31,494 nt of DNA from Syncephalastrum monosporum B8922 (GCA_000697355.1 JNEN01000453.1:1-31494), one strand, 5' to 3'. Positions 18,853 through 30,708 are shown, numbered from the stretch's first letter. The notes: generated by a model not told the origin, from the sequence alone. Numbers and translations: made by a program.

Positions 18853-18990
18853 CGTAATGAAATGGAGCAGGTTGAGGGAAGACTTTGTTCAAAGAAGATT
18901 GCGTAGCAAAGAATTGACTCAATTTGGGTATTCTGTGACACCCCAAAGTTTAAACGATTGACAGTGTATATGGCAAGCCTCATGGATACA

Positions 18991-19014
18991 GTACAGTACT
19001 GTACAGTACTGTAC
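18991..19014. repeat. 24-bp perfect palindrome built from GTACAGTACT repeats
   Basis: Two tandem copies of GTACAGTACT followed by GTAC read the same on both strands over 24 bases, with one extra half-unit on the left. The palindrome is in the shared promoter of two divergent genes. It could be a regulator site or simply a microsatellite. Confidence 0.9.
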
Positions 19015-19202
19015 ATACTCTATTACCTACTTAGAAATTATGCTCAGGCGATGCATATGGAATCATCGCGGTCCTCAGGTTCTACAATGGAAAGAATAAA
19101 GTTTCGGGAGAAATATAGTAGAAGAAGAGACCAAGAAAGGAGGCAAAACGTGCGAGGTGACACAAGAATGGGCACGCGGCTGGAGAGCAAAAAGCAGGAA
19201 AC

Positions 19203-19246
19203 AGAGCAGAGCAGAGCAGAGCAGAGCAAAGCAGAGCAGAGCAGAA
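19203..19246 (+). repeat. AGAGC pentanucleotide tandem repeat
   Basis: The run has about nine units of AGAGC, with one AAAGC variant, about 100 bases before the RGD2-like start codon. Confidence 0.9.
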
Positions 19247-19343
19247 CACCAGTAGCACGCTTGAATCCTGATACCCTACTGAAAGCTATAGCGCATCCTT
19301 TGTATTCTTTCTATTCTTTACATTCTTACTGCTCCCTGACCGA

Positions 19344-22193
19344 ATGCCACCTTTGCTTCATTTCGACACTGCATTCTGGTCACAGAAGCAGTCAGAGACG
19401 CATGTCCCTGATTTTCAGACAGGTCTGCAGGTCTTGCACACCAAATTGAACCAGAGCAAGGTCGAAAACGAAGAAGTCCTGCAATTCGTCAAGGAGCGGA
19501 TTGCAGCCGAAGAGAGCTTTGCCGCGCGCCTGTCAGACCAATCCAAGAACAAGCTCAAGTCGTCCGGATTCCAACGCGATGAAGGCGCGAGTCTCCGGGC
19601 TTGTTTTGAGAATTTGCGGGTCGCAAGTGGACGATTTGCCAACGAGCATAAGAAGACGGCGTCCCAAATGACAGAGACGGTGCTGCGTCCCCTGCAGAAA
19701 CACCACGACGAGTACAAGCGGAATATCCTCGTCAGCAAACAGTCTGTCGATGCTGCCCTCAAGCAATTCGATGCCCTCGTCAAGGAGGCCGACCGCGCCC
19801 GGGCTGCCTATATCAAAAAATGCAACGACGCTGTTGCAGCTGAGGACGCGCATATCCAGCAACTGCAGCAGCAGCAGGAACAGTCAGAACAGCAGCAACA
19901 GCAGCAGCAACAGCAGCAGCAACAGCAGCAGTCCCAGGACGCTTTCAATGACGCGGCGAGTGGACCCACACCCCCGCCCAAAGAAGAAAAACCCGCAGAG
20001 GAGAAGACGGTGGTCCTGGGCCACCAAACCATCAGCCAAAGCGAACTTGATGCCTTGGTTACGCAAATGCGGAGCGAGATCAACATTGGAGACCACCGCG
20101 TGCCTATCCTCGGCAAATACCCAAACACTTCCACAGGAGAGGACATATCCCGCTGGCTCCAGCATCACTTGCCCCAGTGCAAGGACTCCCCCGCCATGGC
20201 AGACGTCGTCGGCCAACAGCTCATCCACCCGCTCGGCATCTTGCGCCTCGTCGGTCAGCGCGGCAGCCGCTTTATGCCCTCCGCCCAGTCCTTTTACCAG
20301 TGGCGACATCACACGAACAACACGAGCAGCTCACCTCACGACGACGATGACACTGCTTCCTCTACGGCGGGAAATAATGCATCAGCACTCGGCGGCCTTT
20401 TAGAGCGCTTCGGTGGCTCCATGACATCCGCTAACAACGCGTCGAACGAGGAGGTTGTCAAGAGGGCGGAACGCGACGCGAATGTGGCCGATGAGGCCTA
20501 TCGCACCGCCGTCGGGCGCTTGGACCAGATGCGCACTGTGGTTGAGCAAACTTTGGTAAGCTGTGGAAGTGGGCTGACACGGACTATATGCTAATCAATG
20601 CGTACTAGTTTGCCCATTTTGCCGAGATGGAGCAAGTCGAGCTGCGCCGCCTGGCCACCTTAAAGCAGGGCAAGTCGGCTACATTGTTCGCGTGCGTTTG
20701 ATCATGCTTATCTCTTGCTCGTCTAGTCTTCTTGGCCTTCTCGGTCTGTATCTCGGATGCCCTGCCTGGCGAGCGGGCCATTGTCGATGAAATGCTGGTC
20801 TACCAAGAGTCCCTCAAACCTGAGCAAGACATTCAGTACATTGTGCAGCAATATTGCGTCGCAGGTTTCGCACCGAAGCCTATTCTTTATGATCATTACA
20901 AACGTGGCACGGCCTATGGTAGATGAACCGAGCCTAAAGTGAAGATGACAGACGTCGAGTAATACTTTATACCGTAGATCAAACATTCGGCGTTTCTCTG
21001 GATCTCCTCGGGAGACAGACGGATACCAGCATTCCGAAATTCGTCCAGCTCGCTCTCGACGCGATCGAGCTACGTGCTAAAGACAGCCAAGACGTTCAGT
21101 TCAAGCAGCGTCTGTGGTCGACCAAGCTACCGCTCGACCGCGTCCATGCTGCACGGATGGAGCTCAACCTCCCGGCAGCCCAGTGGACAGCTGAACGCCT
21201 AGCACCTTATGACGCACTGATGCTCGTCGCGGTCCTGCGACTGTTTTTTATGGAGCTTCCGGAAAGCCTGCTGACCTATGAGTTCTACGATGCTGCACAG
21301 GCGCTTTACAGCAGCCGTGAGTTGAGTTTCGCTTGCGAATCTGCACGACTGACGTCCTTTTCATATATCTAGATGAACAAGACGAAAGTCTTCGCGTGCT
21401 TTCTTTGAGTAATCTCATAGCAACGCTTCCAGGCGCCCATTTTGCTACGCTCAGCGCGCTGGTGACGCATATCAAGCAGTAAGATAATCCAATGCGCGTT
21501 CGGCATACAAACGCACGCTTCTGGGATCTAAAAAATCGGTAACGATCTAGACTTGTGCCACAGTTGGACAACGATGATGTGCTCATTGCCACGAGTCAAT
21601 CGGTGGGCGCTGTCATCCTGCGCCCCCGGACCGAGTCTTTGACGACGCTGACGAGTCGCATGCCCGAACGCTTTGCGCGCGACCTCTTGATTCACACTGA
21701 TACTCTCTTTTCAGACAGCGTCCTTAAATCGCACGCCGAAAGCGAAAAGCGGCGGCAGGCCAAACCATTGGTCGCCCAGAACCCCGCGCCCGCATCCCCC
21801 ACGACGAAACGCAGCCTCATGTCATTTATGCAGGAAGACAAGTGGGGTGTCAATTCAGTGATGGGTGTCTTTCAGCGCCAGCCAGCATCGCAAGCGCAAC
21901 CGACAGCGTCGTCCTCCCCAAATCACGCCAACACCACTGACCGGTCCTCCTCTTCTTCCTCATCGTCGTCGGCGCGTCCGAAACGTGTGAGCGCGATAAC
22001 GCAGGACTCGCCACCACTCGTGGCCCAGAAGGATCAGGAGCCCAAACCCGAACCCGAGATCGTGTTTGACCTTAAAGATCACGTCACGAAGAAAAAAAAT
22101 GAGGCGGACGGCGATCCAGCAGAATCTAAGGATCAACATGACGTCAAGAAAGAGGACGATCTCGATCCTTTTTTTGCAGACGAAGAAGACTAA
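19344..22193 (+). CDS. RGD2: Rgd2-like F-BAR/DEP/RhoGAP protein, 850 aa, 6 exons
   Basis: Exons are 19344-20555, 20609-20669, 20727-20918, 20978-21316, 21373-21478 and 21551-22193, in frame throughout. It resembles yeast Rgd2, a GTPase-activating protein for Rho-family GTPases at the cortex. Residues 5-165 are the first part of an F-BAR domain, which binds curved membrane. Glutamine-rich 171-198 follows, then a DEP domain at about 250-322 (ISRWLQHHLPQCKDS, VVGQQLIHPLGIL) inserted inside the F-BAR, then the F-BAR end (LRRLATLKQVFLAFSV) and RhoGAP (FGVSLDLLGRQTD, LMLVAVLRLFFMELPESLL). The classical arginine-finger motif GxxRxSG is not evident. The C-terminal 150 residues are Ser-rich and charged. 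Intron 2 uses a GC donor. Confidence 0.92.
19854..19937 (+). repeat. CAG/CAA repeat encoding polyglutamine
   Basis: Mixed CAG and CAA codons encode about 25 glutamines (residues 171-198 of the Rgd2-like protein), between the first F-BAR half and the DEP domain. The mixed codons make it less prone to slippage than pure CAG. Confidence 0.9.
20670..20726 (+). other. GC-AG intron of the RGD2-like gene
   Basis: The exon ends CAG|G and the intron begins GCAAGT, the strong consensus for GC donors, ending CTAG 57 bases later. This phase-1 join gives LATLKQVFLAFSV, the expected F-BAR continuation. The nearby GT donor (GTGCGT, 20691) gives the wrong frame. Confidence 0.85.
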
Positions 22194-23214
22194 ATAAAAC
22201 AGGTCACATGCAGCATGAATAGCAGAGCTAGCGTGCTTTCTCAGACGCAATGTCGCAGCCAGTCACCATCATCCTGGATAGCACTTGAAAAATGATATCA
22301 CAGGGGCTACTATATCTGTACCATTGTTTTGCGCGCCCTCTCCTTGTTGCCTTCAGTGTTCCTTTCGCGACTCGACGTTTGGACGCTTAGAGACTATAAG
22401 TGTTTTTCTTTTTGTTGCTGCAGCCATGTCAAGTCGTGTCGAGCCGGCCTGCTGTTTGAGATCGTTAACGAGCAAAGAAATAGGCTGAAAAGAGACACTA
22501 TAAGCACGTAGTATGCTGTAAGAAAAGAACGCGACTGAACTGGATTGAAGAACATCAATAAAGCAAAGTCTTTTTTGGTTTTTTCATGCACGCGCTGTTT
22601 CTATATCCTTCCTGATGAGGCTTATACTATCGTTTCTTACAGGAGTAGACATCTTTATATAGAAGATAAATTTATTACTGTAAGAATCATCTAGCATTAG
22701 GACCAGTGTCGCGGCTGCTCAGCGTCACGAAGCTAGTATCGAATAAAAAGAGATCAGGAACTCGTTAAGGAGACTTTTTTTACAGTGGATTAACTATCTG
22801 ATACTGTACATACAGACAAATTTTGCAGCCATACTGTAATCGCCCCAAAGCACCACTGCCAACATTAATCGCACGGACGAAGATGGAAAGCTGACTAGGA
22901 TCACAGACCATACCTGGAGGAGGATACGCAGTGATATGTCACGAGCATGATGTAGCGTCACCATAGCAGAGAGCACGCAGCAGCGTGCGGAAACAATTTA
23001 TGTTTCGCACCTGTGTGGGCAGTATTTGAATGTCACGCTCAGCGTTAAATACTGGTGTGTACAGTAGTCACCAGACAGATTGATGCTACGCGTATATGAT
23101 CAACATTATTGTGTATACATGATGGTACTTAATAATGTTACTCTATAGAAGGGATATGGGAAGTATTAAGTACCAAAGATAAAGAATGATGATGATAGAC
23201 GCAAACACGCTACC
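22194..23214. other. Gene-free interval
   Basis: I find no supported gene. Features are a TACTGTACATA (22802-22812) and a small stem-loop (GTGCGGAAAC...GTTTCGCAC, 22984-23011). Confidence 0.6.
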
Positions 23215-24021
23215 ACCTCATGCTGCCGCCTTTCGCCGTATGACGGCATCGACACGGTCTGGCATGCTCTCGATTTCCTGTTCCAGTTCGCTTTTGTCCG
23301 AAGCATCTGCGACGGATTTGGTGAAGGCTTCTTGGGTCATGTCATGCTGATGTGCCTCAGGTCTGGCGATTGGGGAGGCCAGTCTGTTTTGGTAAACCCA
23401 TGCTCTCCCAGCGATTTTTTCGTCGTGTCGCTACGTTGGATTGGCGTGCTATCTTCCATGAAAAGGAAACCCCGGCAGCTGTCCCAGAAACGTGCCAATG
23501 ATTCCTCGTAGGGGGTACTTTTCCGCGTTTCAATTTGAGGGCGCGTCACAGCATGCGAGAAGTGTGTTCAACATAAATGTATGAGCAGGGGAAGCGGCTG
23601 ATGTATGTTAGTAAGGGTGGCAATCTCGAAACGAGAAGAATAATGACTATGGAACCGACCGTCCAAAGCAGTCGCTGTCAGTGTGCTTATATCTCTTGTG
23701 TAGAGATGTATATATACATATATCTTGTTGAGGGAGCAATTTCTCGAATTATAGGGACTTGTAAATTAAGCGTCTCGCGAGCTCGGAGGCAGAGATGGTG
23801 GGATGGTGATAATGATACTGTCGCAAGATAGATTGACTTCCTCGAAACAGGACTCTCGAAGTCGGACTAAATTTCTTCTCGGCTTTGGAGGGAAGGCCTG
23901 AGTACCACACATCCACTGGGTTTCTACTGATCCTTAAGACTGTTCCGAACCTCCCACTTTGCCACCACCCTCTCAAGTGTCGTCCAAACGAGGGTGTTCT
24001 GGAGATCACCGTCAGTAACAA
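23215..24021 (-). pseudogene. Decayed Tc1/mariner-type transposase
   Basis: On the minus strand, 24021-23750 contains a helix-turn-helix-like end (TISASELARRL) preceded by diverged sequence. 23549-23337 encodes FMEDSTPIQRS, then TDWPPQSPDLRHIS, the region around the second catalytic Asp of Tc1/mariner DDE transposases. After a deletion and frameshift near 23340 comes a C-terminal tail (ELEQEIESMPDRVDAVIRRK, 23290-23230) of the kind that ends these enzymes. The first Asp and the final Glu regions cannot be found. No terminal inverted repeats were seen, so this is a fossil. Confidence 0.7.
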
Positions 24022-25332
24022 GGCAAAGCAGTGCTACTGCTTTGCTCTTTACGACTGTTAATGTCACTGACTGTGGTCTGTTTTCTCAAACTGTATGCGG
24101 CTTCGAGTTGAGACAACAGATGCCAAACCCAACTCATCCAGCGAAGCACCGTCCTAAGCGAATGGCTGAGGCGCAGAATTTGGATAGTCCTGTTTCACAG
24201 TCGATCTACACTTTGCCATATATGACTGGCACCCTCTTCTGGGCCAAAACGTCATGCATCTAGATGCTATCCACATTGTAACATTTTTGCTACCACTTTC
24301 AGTGGATGTCATTTTTGCGTATTTCTTTTCTTTTTCTTTTTAGTTTGGGAAAGGTATCTTCGTCGCCTGTCCACACTCTTCAGGCATCTAGTCACCTTCA
24401 AGCTCTAAATGAACGACGTTATCGTTTTACTGAATTACAGTTGTCAATCTGATAGCCCAGTGCAAATTTCCATGGCAACTTGTGGCTGCGCAGGTGGACT
24501 ATTTTTTTTGTAGACGAAATTGGGTTTTTTGACCTAAAACTTGTAAAACCCCGCGCAGTCTTCAAGATCATCTAAAACCACTTTAGCTCCTTCGGTCTAG
24601 CCGCTCATCCATAACAGGTAGATACGGTAACCCATACACCATCGACGTTTTCGGTTACCAATTTTGACATATTTTTATGCAGTCAAAAATAATAAAAAAA
24701 AAAAAAAAGAAATAGAAAAAAAGAGGAAGAAAAGGTGTGGTAAAGGTCCCACGTTCGGTGTTCTTCATACGATAGAAACATAAAAAAAGACGCTAAGATC
24801 GACGCAAGCGCACATGCCAAGATCAACAGCGTAGAATGACTGCAGGCTGTTTAAAGACCGTGTAGTATCATGATCAAAGATTTTTTCCCGGCCTAATTGC
24901 GGATGCAGCGGACAAGAAAAGAGAAAGGCGGGCCGAAAGTAGCCGCGGGACTTCTTTATTGCACCGCTACTCGTCGCTCAGCTTGCCTTGCTCGCGTACA
25001 TGCCTGCAAGGGGTTGAGGGGGGGAGCCTAATTGCGCGAAAAAATGGACATGATGTGCACAGAAAATAGAAGATATCGGTGTCATTTGCATGTTTCTGTC
25101 GTTATTTTCTTACTCGGGGCAGAGACTGAGATTTTGGGGGTATAGGTCTTTAAGCTGTGGATGGGGGGTCTAGAAAACTAAAAGCAGCAGCAGAAAGCGC
25201 CTATAATAACATGACCGACACATACACCGACAGGACTCGTTCACCAAGGATTCTTTCTCTTGCTTCTCTTTTTCTGTGCCCTTTTTCTTTCTTCCTTTTC
25301 ATTTTTTTTTCTCTTCCTGCTTTTTTCAAAAC
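24022..25332. other. Gene-free interval and LEA_2 gene promoter
   Basis: I recognise no coding sequence. A 15-base A run occurs near 24700. G-rich AGGGG-type motifs near 25010-25025 would fit stress-response elements upstream of the LEA_2 gene, and TATAATAA lies at about 25202. A T/C-rich leader precedes ATG 25333. Confidence 0.6.
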
Positions 25333-26450
25333 ATGCATTCTCCTGGTCAACCTCCACCGACGCCGTCACATGGATTGCCTCCGCAACAGCATTCTTACAG
25401 TACACAAACCCTGCATGATAGCCATCCCATGCAGTATGACGAAAAGGACGCAGGTAACCTTATATCTCTTATCGCCTCGGTAGGTCGCTGAACACCTTTG
25501 TAGCACACAATGAACCTCGCGTACATCCTCCTCCACCACCATCTGCTCCTCCGCCGGTCTACATGGGCGACGTCGAGAAACAACAACCGAGAAAACGACC
25601 CCTCACTGAGCGCAACTGCTGCTGTCGATGCCTATGCTGCGCGTGCTGTCTCCCAAAGTGGGCGCGTTTCATTGTGTGGTTTATTATCATTGGTATCATC
25701 ATCTGTGTCATCGTCATCGGCGGTCTCCTCGGTTCGTTCAAGATGCCTACCATTGACTTTGCGGGCGTCACCGAGAGTCCTGAAAGCAATGGCTCTGCCA
25801 TCACCTACGACGGCTCGACATTCAATATCAATCTTGGTCTTACCATCAATATAAAAAATCCCAATGTCTTGCCGCTCCGCCTCAGTAATATCAATGCCAC
25901 GGTACGTAAAATATAAAACAGTCGTGTGTCACACGTGTACGCGCACGTTTTTCGCTGGAAGCAAGCTTGTGTTCAGCCGACTGACTTTGTATATTATAAA
26001 GGCTACCATACCCACCAATGACGGCTTATCGGCTGACCTCGGCAGTGGCTGGATGGATTATCAGTACGTGCCGACCCAGAGCGACTTCAACTTCACCTAT
26101 CCGTTCGCTATTGAATACGACCCGACTGCCTCGTCCAGCAATGAAATGCTGAATACCTTGATCGACAAATGCGGTCTGAACGGCGGCGACCCGCAAGATA
26201 TCAATATCTATTACACCATTCACCTCGTCGCCAAAGTCCTGTTCGTCACTGTTCACCCTACCATCACTAGCTCTGCCTCCTTTGCTTGTCCTTTAAAGGT
26301 ATGCCCGAGATGGCTGTAAACTTTCTTGCGAAAAGCTCTTTTAAACTAACCTTTTTAACCTTTTTTAACCTTTTTTTTTCTGCACACCAGAGCGGTGGTT
26401 TGCCTGGGCTCTCGACCGGAGCGCTGACCGATGTTTTTGGCAGCGGCTAA
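25333..26450 (+). CDS. LEA_2/WHy-domain single-pass membrane protein, 291 aa, 4 exons
   Basis: Exons are 25333-25453, 25504-25901, 26002-26298 and 26391-26450; introns are 50, 100 and 92 nt, and the frame sums to 292 codons. Residues 1-70 are Pro/His-rich, disordered and probably cytosolic. A Cys-rich patch (NCCCRCLCCACCLPKW) precedes one transmembrane helix (FIVWFIIIGIIICVIVIGGL) near 92-112. The Cys cluster could be palmitoylated. The extracytosolic part is a LEA_2-type beta domain: STFNINLGLTINIKNPNVLP, LRLSNINAT, FTYPFAIEYDP and INIYYTIHLVAKVLFVTVHP. Such fungal proteins are poorly characterised; plant relatives (NDR1/HIN1-like, WHy) act in stress. A wall- or vacuole-facing role is inference. 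Confidence 0.85.
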
Positions 26451-27037
26451 CATATCTCTTTTTTTTTTTTTTTTTCTTTTTTTGCGCAACTGCATCCGCA
26501 GAGTTATCGATCTGCCAACAATTTTTGCTTCTCTACCACGTATGGTTGTGACCGATCTCCCACCTTGCAAACACATAGCACGTACACCCATCTATCTTTT
26601 TGTAAAATACTTCCCCGTTCCCTTCCTTCCAATCTCCCCTTTGTACAGTCTTAGATCCCTATCAAACTTGAAAACAGTGCAGGACGTTGGCTACTGATAC
26701 CCCAACAAGGACAAGAACCTAACCAAAAGAACCGAAACACAAAGACATTTGTCTATCTTTTTTTGCATGTTATTTTTGGACTGCGCCCGGGAGCTATTTT
26801 TTCGCGTTGTTCACCCAGGCTCGGGTTGGAAGACAAAAAAAGGAAAAGCTGTCATTGTATTACTGTTTCAGGGGTCCATGCTGCACCCCTTAAAATTATG
26901 CAAAAAGAAAACTGGCAGTTTGTTTTGAATGTTTGATGTGGTGATACGTTAGGTAGAGTGATTGTGCGGGGGGAGAGTGCGTATAAACAAATAGTAAAAT
27001 TAAAGGGGAGCAGAGTATGTAATGGTTTTGTATGAAG
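26451..27037. other. Convergent intergenic 3' region
   Basis: The stops of the LEA_2 gene and the Caf120-like gene face each other. The interval begins with a poly-T run (26459-26475) and contains no gene I can support. Confidence 0.7.
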
Positions 27038-30000
27038 TTAAAAGTAATTGCCGTGGCTCCGTTGCCGTTGGTGCCGAGGCACGGATGTGCTCTGCCGTGC
27101 TGTAGAGGTAGACATCGAGGCGCGGGGTTGGGGTGAGACGGCCGGAGGCGAGCTCGCTCCGAGTGGTACATCGTCGTCGTCGTCATCTTCTTCTTCCTCT
27201 TCTTCCGTCTTCCCATGCGAGGGGGGAGGTGGTGGTGATTGCATCATGGGGTTGTAGAACATGGGATACATGGGCATCTGGCCATACGAGCCTTGCATCA
27301 TGTACATCATGGCCATATTCGGCATCATGGACATACGTGGATCCATCATGCCTGGCTGCATCATGTGAGGTGGGGGCATGTGAGTTGGGGGCGTTCCTCC
27401 AGGTGGCATCATCATCGACATACGGGGATCCATCATAGGCGTAGGGGCCATCATCATGCCGTACGGGCCCATCACCGGCTATTATTAGGAAGATTAGCAA
27501 AACGCTCACAAGTCGGTATAATTTAAATGTTTTCACTGCGTACCTGCATCGGCTGCTGTGGTGGCGCCGGTGGTGGTGGCTGTTGCTGTGGCGAGTACAT
27601 GAACGACTGACGTGGGTGGAGGCTGCCGGAGCTGCTACTGCTGCTAAGCGGATGGCCATAGAAGCTTTCGCGATTGCGATCCATCATCATGCGTGCCTTG
27701 CTCGCCTCGCGCTCTTTTTTGTCGTTTTCTAGCTGCGAAATCATGCCGACGAGACCCGCACGGGGTTGCGACGGCTTCCCTGGGATACTGACGAGCGGCT
27801 GGCCGGTGGCGCGCGCATAATCTTCCTGGTCCCGCGCGGACGGCATATCCGGGCGGTACATGTCGAGAAGGCTGTACTGTGTCGCAAATTGCTCACCGAG
27901 CTGGGGAATCGGTACAATGGGTGCGTCGTCGTCGTCATCATCATATTCACCTCCAGCGTGCTGTGGATCATAGTACTGCTGCTGGTCGTGATGGTGACGA
28001 TGCGAGGGAGCTTGGGGCGGATAGAAGTAGTCCTGTCGTGATCCCTCGGAGCGCACGTCCCATTGCGGTGAGGAGGAGGACTGCTGCTGCTGCTGTTGCT
28101 GCTCTTGATACTGGGACAGAAGCGCGGACGAGGACCGTCTGCCACCCAAATGGCTGTTGCTACCGTATATCATGGATCCGCCGGTGGAGCGACGATCTGT
28201 CCCCGGGCGCTGTTGATAGATAGGCTGTGGATTGCTAAAACTGCTCTCGGAATCGCTGGCTGTGATGCTATGCGCACTTGACTGCCCGATACTGCTGCTT
28301 CCTGAACCGCTCAGACTAGGCTGTGTCTGCATCATCATAGCCGACGGTGGTCGCTTCCACCCCATGGAGGAGACAGGGCGAGAGGTTGCTCTTTTGGCTT
28401 TGGGTACACTCTCCTCGCTCGCGCTCAAACTGGTGTTACTCCCGTTTCGGTCGTTAGGCTTCGTTGCCATCGTAGTCGCGGTCGAGTTCTTAATGTTATT
28501 CTGGGGCGTAGAGGCCAACGACGAGGCACTGGATGATTTTGAGGACGCGGTTGCAGGACCGTAAGCGCTCTTAAGAAGCGTGGGTTTTTCGGATGCATCG
28601 GCAGCTGGCGCAGCTTCTTCCTTTTCGGTGACGTTGCCAAAGATGGAACTGGCAAAGTCATCTGTGCTTTCAGTGATCTCGGGCAGTGTCATATCCGATG
28701 GGCGCCGCTGTGGAGGCTCAACCACATTCGCTGTCATCCGAGGAGCCGTGTTGGGAATCGTCGGTGGTGCGATGACTTCGGCCTTGCCCTTATCCTGCTT
28801 ATGTATTTCCTTTTTATAAAACACAGAATCGTCATCGCTCTCCTCGTCTTCGTCTTCTTCCTCATCCCCATCTTCGTCGCTGTCGTCACTGGCATAAACC
28901 GGCTTTTGCGAAAGCATCATGGTGGACTGGGGTCGCGGGGTTCTTGCCTGGCCCTGTCCTGCAGCGAGATTGGCGAGATAAGACGAGCTGCGGCTAGTCT
29001 CGAGAGGAGCGGGCGAGGGTGGTTGAGAGAGCATGGTCGATGACATGGTTCGTTTCCGCGCAGCGGGGGGTGGTGGTGCGTGTGCGGGGCCAGCAAGGCC
29101 AGACAGTAGTGGCATGCTGTTGGTGCGATTTCCAATCGAGTGTGTGGGCGCCGCTGGCGCAGGCTCGAGCAACTTGAGCTTGCCATGCAGAATGCTTGTA
29201 AAAGCGGCCTTGTTATCAATGAGGGTGTTATCAAAGACATTGACCTGCGCGACTTCCTGCGTCTCGAGGAAGAGGCGCGGTTGCTCGATACCGACCATAG
29301 GTTCGGCAAAATTCAGGGCATTCATGTTTGTGCTATCATTGAGGAGCTTCGACGGCCGGCCGTAGAGTTTGAATGCATCAAAGGTGCCCGCAAGCCATTG
29401 GACGAGTTCCTTGGCGTTTCCAGCCATGATGAGTGTGCTTGCGGCCGCGCGATAGAGGCGTTGCTCGCCGCTGGTGACGCTGTAGAGGTTGCCTTCGACT
29501 TTCATCAAGGAGGCGAGGTCAATCAACTGCGGGGATTCGGGGTAAATGGTATATGCTTGCACGACATTAACAATAGTCATCACGGGCGATTTGGCTTTTT
29601 TAGACTCGTAAAACATGAGCTGACCACGAGACGGCACTGACTTCTTGCCAAATAGCTTCTTTTCTTCGCGGCGATCGGTGACGACGGCCCAATATTTTTG
29701 CCAGTCGGTCGCGCCCGGAAAACGCACCTGGAGCCAACCCTCAGTTTTGGGTGGATGTCTCGAGAGGACGTCGCTGTAAGTGGGGCGGGTGACGAAGCAG
29801 CGGGTGTACATTTCATGGATGCGAGAGCACTCATAGCAGGACAGGCGGATAGCACACATCCACAGTGTGAGCGAAGCGAGGTCGGGTGCATGCAGCAAGT
29901 AGCGGTTGGCCCCTGCTGAGTTGAGCGAAAAGACGTGCTCCCGCGGGGGGTATTCGGGTTGCAGCTGCACAGTCTCGATATACGAATCGGTGACATTGAT

Positions 30001-30708
30001 ATATTGCGGTAGCATATTCTCGCCATCATCGTCTCGCTCGGCATCCCAAAGCGTAAGGACGGGGCCGCAGAGTTCGACGTACCAGCGCGACCACGCGTCG
30101 TCGCCCGTCGACTTGCCCTCCGTGGTGAGATCGTTCTTTTTGAAGAGGTATCCTTCCATGTAGACTTTGCGATGATAGTGCTCGTAGAGGCGCTGCACAT
30201 GCTGCATGTCGGAGGGGACGGGAGCGCGTGCTTGCTGCATTGCAGGTTTGACGAAGCGCGCTGGTCGTGCCGAGTTGGTTGCTTCAGCAATGTTGCGCAC
30301 AGAGATAGGCCGTGCAAGACTGGTCGTACTCGTCGCAATTGGTGCTGAGAACTGTTGGAAGAACGTTGAAGGTCGCTGGCGTTGTGCTCCATTCGATGGT
30401 GGCTGTTGATGAGGTGTGGGTGGTGTCTGCGGTGCTGGATGGGGTGGGATATAGGACAAAGGGCGATTGTCTTCGGACGAATCATCGTCACTGTCCTGCA
30501 GATCATCATGCGGACTGCTGCTGTTCAGGCCATACTTCTCCGCGTACATCATGGCCGAGGCTCGTCGACGGCTTGCGGTTGCTGGGTGACCACGCCTGCG
30601 CTGCTGTGGTGGTTCCGGTACGACCGACGACTGGTCAGAAATAATGCTGAGGGTTTCGACACCGCTTTCGACGTCAAGACGTCCGTCGTTTTGTCTTGCT
30701 GCAAGCAT
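27038..30708 (-). CDS. CAF120: Caf120/Skg3-like PH-domain protein, 1201 aa, 2 exons
   Basis: Exons are 30708-27544 and 27478-27038, with a 65-nt GT-AG intron and phase-0 join. The start ATG 30708 is preferred because upstream codons need a TTG start. Residues 183-290 form a PH domain (VYMEGYLFKKND, DAWSRWYVELCGPVLTLWDA, RYLLHAPDLASLTLWMCAIR). A second PH-like region, 322-450 (TEGWLQVRFPGATDWQKYWA, LIDLASLMKVEGN, FDAFKLYGRPSKL), is the signature of yeast Skg3/Caf120, linked to the CCR4-NOT complex and the bud-neck cortex. The rest is disordered: acidic, Ser-rich, a short poly-Q and, in exon 2, a Met/Pro-rich stretch (MMMAPTPMMDPRMSMMMPPG) ending in an acidic patch. Length is near that of the family. 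Confidence 0.88.

Larger units (their letters stand above)
18853..19343. other. Bidirectional promoter region between DUF2470 gene and RGD2-like gene
   Basis: The region holds the 24-bp perfect palindrome at 18991-19014, a TACTGTACATA at 19007-19017, and an AGAGC pentamer run at 19203-19246. No gene is visible. It should drive both flanking genes, which are divergent. Confidence 0.65.

Noticed and set aside
19808..20312. Minus-strand ORFs with long Cys or Leu runs
   Set aside because: They are the antisense of the polyglutamine repeat in the Rgd2-like gene.
22794..22976. Possible transposase piece (VVLWGDYSMAAKF, minus strand)
   Set aside because: It faintly recalls a Tc1 motif, but lies in the wrong order relative to the relic at 23215-24021 and is too short to support.
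24580..24660. tRNA-like stretch near CCTTCGGTCTAGCCGC
   Set aside because: There is no B-box (GGTTCGA) and no acceptor stem; no tRNA gene was found anywhere in the window.
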